DNA of 9,352 bases from contig JAUWTX010000058.1 of assembly GCA_030614505.1 (NCBI GenBank), positions 1 through 9,352 on the forward strand. The letters run 5' to 3'. This DNA is from Desulfuromonadales bacterium. Its GTDB lineage: Bacteria > Desulfobacterota > Desulfuromonadia > Desulfuromonadales > BM103. The translations under genes were made by a program, and so were the position numbers. Position 1 is the first letter of the stretch; every line of letters begins with the position of its first letter. Below are positions 5,200 to 9,352 of the stretch, piece after piece. The notes beneath the pieces were generated by a model. That model worked only from the letters and a program-made list of their open reading frames with translations, made no database searches and was not told the origin of the DNA.

Positions 5200-5826
5200 T
5201 TATTTCTCAGCAGTCACCAGCTTTAACGCGAGACCAACAAACACGGTTCCGGCCACCCAGTTCATGCCTCTTTGTGCGCGCTCTGAGCGATTGAGCCAGT
5301 CTCCCAGGGTTCCGCCGATCAGAGCAACAACACCGAAAACCAGAATCGTTGCCACAATGAATATGCCGCCGAGGGCAACCATCTGCAGGCTTATGGAACC
5401 ACGTTCCGGGTCAGCAAACTGCGGCAGAAAAGCCAAAAAGAAAATAGATACCTTCGGGTTGGTGACGTTCATGATAATACCACGTCGATAGAGCGTCCCC
5501 AGATCCCTTTGCTGATTGCCATTCATGCGAATCCGCTCCGGCGTGGCACGAAAGATCTGCCAGGCCAGATAGAGCAGGTAGCCTGCGCCAATGACTTTCA
5601 GAAGTGTAAAAGCAAGAGCCGAAGCCTGGAAGATGACCGCGACACCAAAAGCAACGGCTCCGGTATGGACGAGCAGGCCGGTGCACAAACCGGACATGAC
5701 AACCAGGCCGGACAATTTGCCGTGTAGGGCGGATTGTGTCAGAACAAAGACATTGTCAGGACCTGGAGCGATAGCCAGCAATGCAGAGGCAAGAAAAAAA
5801 GCGGAAAAGGTTTCTACCGATAGCAT
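5200..5826 (-). CDS. LysE/RhtB-family amino-acid exporter
   Basis: A 208-residue inner-membrane transporter, the normal length for the LysE/RhtB superfamily, which exports amino acids such as lysine, arginine, threonine or homoserine lactone. The hallmark AIAPGPDNVFVLTQSALHGK follows the first hydrophobic helix (18-37), and NPKVSIFFLAFLPQF is seen at 123-137. About six hydrophobic segments are present. The gene begins 8 nt after the stop of the histidine kinase gene and ends 1 nt before the TrmO gene, so these three almost certainly share a transcript. The ribosome-binding site is weak, consistent with translational coupling to the kinase. The substrate cannot be determined from sequence. Confidence 0.92.
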   Translation of the reverse strand: MLSVETFSAFFLASALLAIAPGPDNVFVLTQSALHGKLSGLVVMSGLCTGLLVHTGAVAFGVAVIFQASALAFTLLKVIGAGYLLYLAWQIFRATPERIRMNGNQQRDLGTLYRRGIIMNVTNPKVSIFFLAFLPQFADPERGSISLQMVALGGIFIVATILVFGVVALIGGTLGDWLNRSERAQRGMNWVAGTVFVGLALKLVTAEK

Positions 5827-5834
5827 GATTCTGA

Positions 5835-8039
5835 TTATGTTTCGGAATGGTCAGGGCAAGGTTTGCATGGGATTTCCAGTGAGACGCAGGTGCCTTTCCC
5901 TTGCGTGCTTTTTACCCAGATGCGACCCTCATGTCCCTCGACGATGGCTTTGACAATACTCATGCCCAGGCCGAGGCCGGTGACGGTTGTCTTGGCATTG
6001 TCGGCCCGGTAAAATTTGTCGAAGATACGCGCACACTCTTCTGCCGACATCCCGATGCCCTGATCATCTATGTCGATTTGTAAATGATCATTATTCAACA
6101 CAGATCTTATCTTGACCTCTCCACCGTCTGGTGAATATTTAATGGCATTGCTGATCAGGTTCTCAAAGACCTGAGTCATCTTGTTGCTGTCTGCAAGAAC
6201 CATAGCTTGCCCGTCAAGGTCCATTCTGAAACAGTGCTTGCCGGTGTGCCTCTGAAAGTGATCAACAACAGTGTATAGCACTTTATTCAGGTCGCATTCC
6301 CTTTTGTCAATTGGCAAAGGAAGACCGGATTCCATGCGGCTCGTGTCGAAAAGGTCATCAACAATTTGAGACAAGGCTTTGCATTTGCGATAGGCTGCAC
6401 CAAGAAACTTCTGTTGCTTTTCAGCAGTGAAATTCCCGAATTGACTTTCGTCCCTCAATAACTCGATGTAGCCCATGATCACAGACATTGGTGTGCGCAT
6501 TTCATGGGCTGCAGTAGAGATGAACTCACTCTTGATCTGATCGAGCTCTCGTTCACGGGAGACATCATGCAGCAGGGTGACGACGCCGGACCGTTTGCCA
6601 GCTTCTGTACGCAGTATCGAGGAACGGGCCTGGATAATCCGTGGGAACTGAGTGTCTGAGAGATTAAGTCTGAAATCAAACTTGTTGGATTCCTGGTCGG
6701 TTTCATTCAGAAACGTTTTTGCCTGCTTTCGCAACTTACTATCGACAAAGAGTTTTGTAAATGAATGGCCGCAGACATCTTCGTCGGTAACACCAAGCAT
6801 GTCTTCTGCGATTTGATTGATATGGGTGACACGATTGCGACTGTCGGTGACAATCAGACCGTCGGCAGTACTGTGGAGAATATTATCGACTTGCTCCTTT
6901 GCCGTCTGGGTCTCTTGTAAAGATTGTTGCAGGGCCTTACGCTTGGTTGAAACATCCGTCATCAGGAGCTGGATGGAATTGGCCAAGTCTCCCAGTTCCT
7001 CATATTCACCGGTTTCGAGGTCCAGGGATGCATCCTCCTGGCTGGTCTGAAGACGGACTTTTTCGGTCAGGTCAATCAAGGGTGAGGTCAGCCGATTGCT
7101 GAGAAACCGCACCACCAGAACCGTCAGAACAGAAAGAATTGCGAGTGCTAAAATGAGGTAAGTTCGAGCCTGCCGGATTGGCTGGTAATTTTCTTCCAAG
7201 GGCGAAAGTGCAACCAGTGTCCAGTTGAGAGGCGTGACATGCTGGAAAAACCCAATCATCTCCTGGTTGTTTATTGTCTGCCTGGGGACGGGGCCACGAC
7301 TGGTCATGAGAAATTCTACGATTTGCTCCCGGGGGAAGAAATTATCAGCTGAACGCAGAATATTTTCCCTGTTCGGGTGAATAACCATCGTTTCCTGCTG
7401 GTCGATCATCAGGTAATAACCTTCTTTGCCGACATTACTGTTGATCAACTTCTGCAGTAAATTATTGCCATACAGATCAAAACTGCCACCGAGAATTGCC
7501 ACAACCTCATTATCTTCATTGATAATCGGTTCCATCAGCATGATGATTGGATGATGATGCTTCTGGCGAGACTTAAGGGGTGCTGAGATGTAAGGCAGTC
7601 GCGTCTGCAGAGGAATCTTGATGTAATCGCGAAAGGAGAAGTCCAGGTCGATGATATCCTCCTGCCAGGGGTTGACTGCGAGCAGGCGGCCACCAGGGCT
7701 GAAGAGAGCGATGCCATTATCAAACTTCAGCAGGTCCGTGTTCTGTTCATCCAGGAAGACCTGCATTTTTTTTGGATTATCCAGAATGTCGTCCGGCATT
7801 GCCTCCTTGATTACTTCCAGCGTGTGCAGAGCCTGTTCAATCTTGATGGATAATCCGTCGGCGGTGATCGAAAGGCTGTCGGCAAAATGCGAAAAGGTCG
7901 CTGCTTTGAATTTCTTTTCAAAATAGGCGAGAGTCAGACCGCTGAGCAGGACCAGAAAGCCCAGAGTCAGCAGGGAAACGGTAATCGCTATGCGTGTTTT
8001 AAGGTGATAGGGCATGTTGGTCTTTGGTTGAGGATCCAC
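5835..8039 (-). CDS. membrane sensor histidine kinase (dCache-HAMP-PAS-HisKA-HATPase)
   Basis: A 734-residue hybrid-free sensor kinase. Layout: TM1 (~17-39), a periplasmic double-Cache-like ligand-binding region (~40-290, with the dCache-style FSFRDYIKIPL and GGSFDLY stretches), TM2 (~293-313), HAMP (~314-366), a helical linker, PAS (~385-495, HSTADGLIVTDSRNRVTHIN), HisKA with phospho-acceptor His512 in EFISTAAHEMRTPM, and HATPase_c with the N box (QVFENLISNAIKYSPDGG), G1 (DDQGIGMS), F box (FDKFYRAD) and G2 (GLGLGMSIVK). All catalytic elements look intact. The start is GTG at 8039 with AGGTG upstream; ATG eight codons in is possible. No response regulator gene is present in the window, so the partner is elsewhere. 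It is first in the run with the LysE and TrmO genes and is divergent from the L,D-transpeptidase gene. The signal is unknown; dCache domains commonly bind small metabolites. Confidence 0.93.
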   Translation of the reverse strand: MDPQPKTNMPYHLKTRIAITVSLLTLGFLVLLSGLTLAYFEKKFKAATFSHFADSLSITADGLSIKIEQALHTLEVIKEAMPDDILDNPKKMQVFLDEQNTDLLKFDNGIALFSPGGRLLAVNPWQEDIIDLDFSFRDYIKIPLQTRLPYISAPLKSRQKHHHPIIMLMEPIINEDNEVVAILGGSFDLYGNNLLQKLINSNVGKEGYYLMIDQQETMVIHPNRENILRSADNFFPREQIVEFLMTSRGPVPRQTINNQEMIGFFQHVTPLNWTLVALSPLEENYQPIRQARTYLILALAILSVLTVLVVRFLSNRLTSPLIDLTEKVRLQTSQEDASLDLETGEYEELGDLANSIQLLMTDVSTKRKALQQSLQETQTAKEQVDNILHSTADGLIVTDSRNRVTHINQIAEDMLGVTDEDVCGHSFTKLFVDSKLRKQAKTFLNETDQESNKFDFRLNLSDTQFPRIIQARSSILRTEAGKRSGVVTLLHDVSRERELDQIKSEFISTAAHEMRTPMSVIMGYIELLRDESQFGNFTAEKQQKFLGAAYRKCKALSQIVDDLFDTSRMESGLPLPIDKRECDLNKVLYTVVDHFQRHTGKHCFRMDLDGQAMVLADSNKMTQVFENLISNAIKYSPDGGEVKIRSVLNNDHLQIDIDDQGIGMSAEECARIFDKFYRADNAKTTVTGLGLGMSIVKAIVEGHEGRIWVKSTQGKGTCVSLEIPCKPCPDHSET

Positions 8040-8126
8040 CAGACACCTGCAAACCTAGTGTCCTGAAATATGTTATTATATGTTTAAATTGATCTACCCG
8101 CCTATCATAACGTTGGGACCCTATTG
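8040..8126. promoter_or_regulatory. divergent promoter region, kinase / L,D-transpeptidase
   Basis: An 87-bp gap that must drive both genes. On the minus strand a perfect TATAAT (8075-8080) lies about 40 nt before the kinase GTG, without a clear -35. On the plus strand TATCAT (8103-8108, five of six matches) lies about 20 nt before the ATG, again without a good -35. Weak -35 boxes on both sides suggest activator-dependent or alternative-sigma initiation, or that these matches are chance in an A/T-rich patch. Confidence 0.35.
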
Positions 8127-9352
8127 ATGCAAGGTCACAAAATCATTGTGAATGTGCTGAAAACGACAATAGTTATTCTTTTCCTCTGGGTGCTCCCGGC
8201 ATATGCTGGCCAGGTGTCCAGTGTCATTGCGTTGCTTGATAAGGAAACCAGCGAAAGCATTGAGGTTCTGCTGGAGAGTCGTGTCTCCTTATCGGCACCA
8301 TCGGTCGGTGTCTCCCACCTGCTTTCACACGAACAAATATTCAACCTTTATCAACAGAGAGAGTTTCTACCGATCTGGATTGATGGCTGGCAGTTGAAGT
8401 CGGAAGCGCAAATATTGCTGGAAAACCTCCGTAACGCGGGTATGCACGGTCTTTGTAGTAATGATTATCTGCTGGCGGAACTGGAGGGACTGGTTCACAT
8501 CCAAATGGATTTTGCGCAGCACAACCTACCTCTTGCACCTGATAATCGAGCCCTCCTCGACCTCATATTTTCACAAGCATTTTTGACCTTTGCCACACAC
8601 ATGGTGGAAGGCCAGGTCGACCCGGCTCTGGCCCATGTAGACTGGCGATCCAGGCGCCGTAAGGCTGATTTGATCAAACTTCTGGAATATGCAATAGAGA
8701 AACACCGAATGCCACAAGTGATTGATGGCCTGATCCCCCCCCATGAAGAGTACCGGCAGCTCATTAACACGCTCAGTAGATACCAGGCAATTTCTGCTCA
8801 TGGTGGCTGGCCTGAGATCTTGCCCGGGCCGACAATCAGGCCGGGCGACAGTGACGAACGGGTGCTCCTGATAAAGGCTCTCTTGCTGAAAACAGGCGAC
8901 CTTGAGAGAGTCGTTACAACAACCTCTGTTTATGATCAAGAGACTCGTGAAGCGATGCGCATTTTTCAGGCCAGGCATGGTCTGGTGGATGATGGTGTCA
9001 TAGGGTCGAAAACTTTCGAGACATTGAATGTTTCGGTAGAGGAACGGATCCGTCAGATAGAGCTGAATCTCGAGCGCTGGCGCTGGATGCCGAAAAGTTT
9101 CGGTAAACGGCACATCAGGGTGAATGTTGCAGGTTTTTATCTTGAGGTTATTGAGAATGGTGAAATTGTCATGCAGATGCCGGTGATAGTCGGTACGCAA
9201 TATCGCAAGACACCGGTTTTTTCAGCACGTATGACTTATCTGGAATTTGCCCCTTACTGGACTGTGCCTCCGACGATACTCAGAGAAGACAAATTACCTA
9301 AAATAAAGCGGAACCCTGATTACCTGGTAGAAAAGCATTTCCGCATCATTTC
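8127..9352 (+). CDS. exported YcbB/LdtD-like L,D-transpeptidase, 3' truncated by window end
   Basis: The frame is open from ATG 8127 to the window edge (408 residues seen). The protein would make 3-3 cross-links in peptidoglycan in the periplasm. Seen: an N-terminal signal peptide ending PAYA|G (cleavage after Ala27); the LYQQREFLPIWID region typical of the scaffold domain of YcbB-type enzymes (~73-86) and AFLTFATHMVEGQVDP (151-166); a PG_binding_1 domain (~238-302, RPGDSDERV...FQARHGLVDDGVIGSKTFETLN); the linker LNLERWRWMP (313-322); and the start of the YkuD catalytic domain (IRVNVAGFYLEV, then MPVIVGTQYRKTPVF and YWTVPPTI). The catalytic Cys motif lies beyond the window. The start has only a weak GGGA ribosome-binding site. 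A run of eight C (8735-8742) lies within the frame. The gene is divergent from the histidine kinase gene. Confidence 0.92.
   Translation, partial: MQGHKIIVNVLKTTIVILFLWVLPAYAGQVSSVIALLDKETSESIEVLLESRVSLSAPSVGVSHLLSHEQIFNLYQQREFLPIWIDGWQLKSEAQILLENLRNAGMHGLCSNDYLLAELEGLVHIQMDFAQHNLPLAPDNRALLDLIFSQAFLTFATHMVEGQVDPALAHVDWRSRRRKADLIKLLEYAIEKHRMPQVIDGLIPPHEEYRQLINTLSRYQAISAHGGWPEILPGPTIRPGDSDERVLLIKALLLKTGDLERVVTTTSVYDQETREAMRIFQARHGLVDDGVIGSKTFETLNVSVEERIRQIELNLERWRWMPKSFGKRHIRVNVAGFYLEVIENGEIVMQMPVIVGTQYRKTPVFSARMTYLEFAPYWTVPPTILREDKLPKIKRNPDYLVEKHFRII

Noticed and set aside
5591..5953. 120-codon plus-strand ORF across the LysE/kinase junction
   Set aside because: It is antisense to two well-supported genes and has no domain signal.
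8571..9200. 209-codon minus-strand ORF opposite the L,D-transpeptidase gene
   Set aside because: The plus-strand frame is continuous with signal peptide, PG-binding and YkuD features; the antisense translation has no recognisable domain.

Overview
The window looks like chromosomal core and near-core DNA from a Gram-negative bacterium of moderate GC content. A Desulfuromonas/Geobacter-like (Desulfuromonadota) origin is my best guess. It rests on the gene set (a TerB/DjlA-type J-domain protein, a Bax-inhibitor-1/YccA protein, a large dCache-PAS histidine kinase, a YcbB-type L,D-transpeptidase) and on the style of the intergenic repeats. No ribosomal RNA or other decisive marker is present, so the taxonomy is an inference.

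Left part (1-1923, + strand): the 3' end of a DjlA-like co-chaperone gene; an AT-rich repeat block; an HD-domain phosphohydrolase gene; then a compact unit at about 878-1023 that is easy to overlook. That unit has a possible promoter, a perfect AGGAGG ribosome-binding site, an 18-codon ORF (MKRYQKPKVVGSSNVHPC) and a perfect 13-bp hairpin terminator starting right at the stop codons. It is the most unusual object in the window. The peptide begins with a YxxP...G pattern like the leader motif bound by RiPP recognition elements, and ends in Cys, with TGC-TGA-TAA at its end. A seven-helix Bax-inhibitor-1/YccA membrane protein gene with its own strong terminator follows.

Middle and right part (1922-8039, - strand): a long co-directional run, reading from right to left. 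It comprises a dCache/HAMP/PAS sensor histidine kinase, a LysE/RhtB amino-acid exporter (8-nt gap), a TrmO/TsaA tRNA methyltransferase (1-nt gap), a rhomboid protease (46-nt gap), a YbaK/EbsC aminoacyl-tRNA deacylase (47-nt gap), a Sir2-family NAD-dependent deacylase (92-nt gap, filled by a GC-rich inverted repeat) and, after a 326-nt non-coding gap, a 76-codon gene of unknown function. The first three genes are probably one transcript. The others may be linked to it or have internal promoters. TrmO and YbaK both act on tRNA (modification of A37 and removal of mischarged amino acids), but the operon as a whole does not describe one pathway.

Right end (8127-9352, + strand): divergent from the kinase, an open reading frame runs off the window. 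It encodes an exported YcbB/LdtD-like L,D-transpeptidase with a signal peptide, a peptidoglycan-binding domain and the start of the YkuD catalytic domain. The 87-bp gap between this gene and the kinase gene must hold both promoters.

No tRNA, rRNA, CRISPR array, insertion sequence or phage gene was seen.
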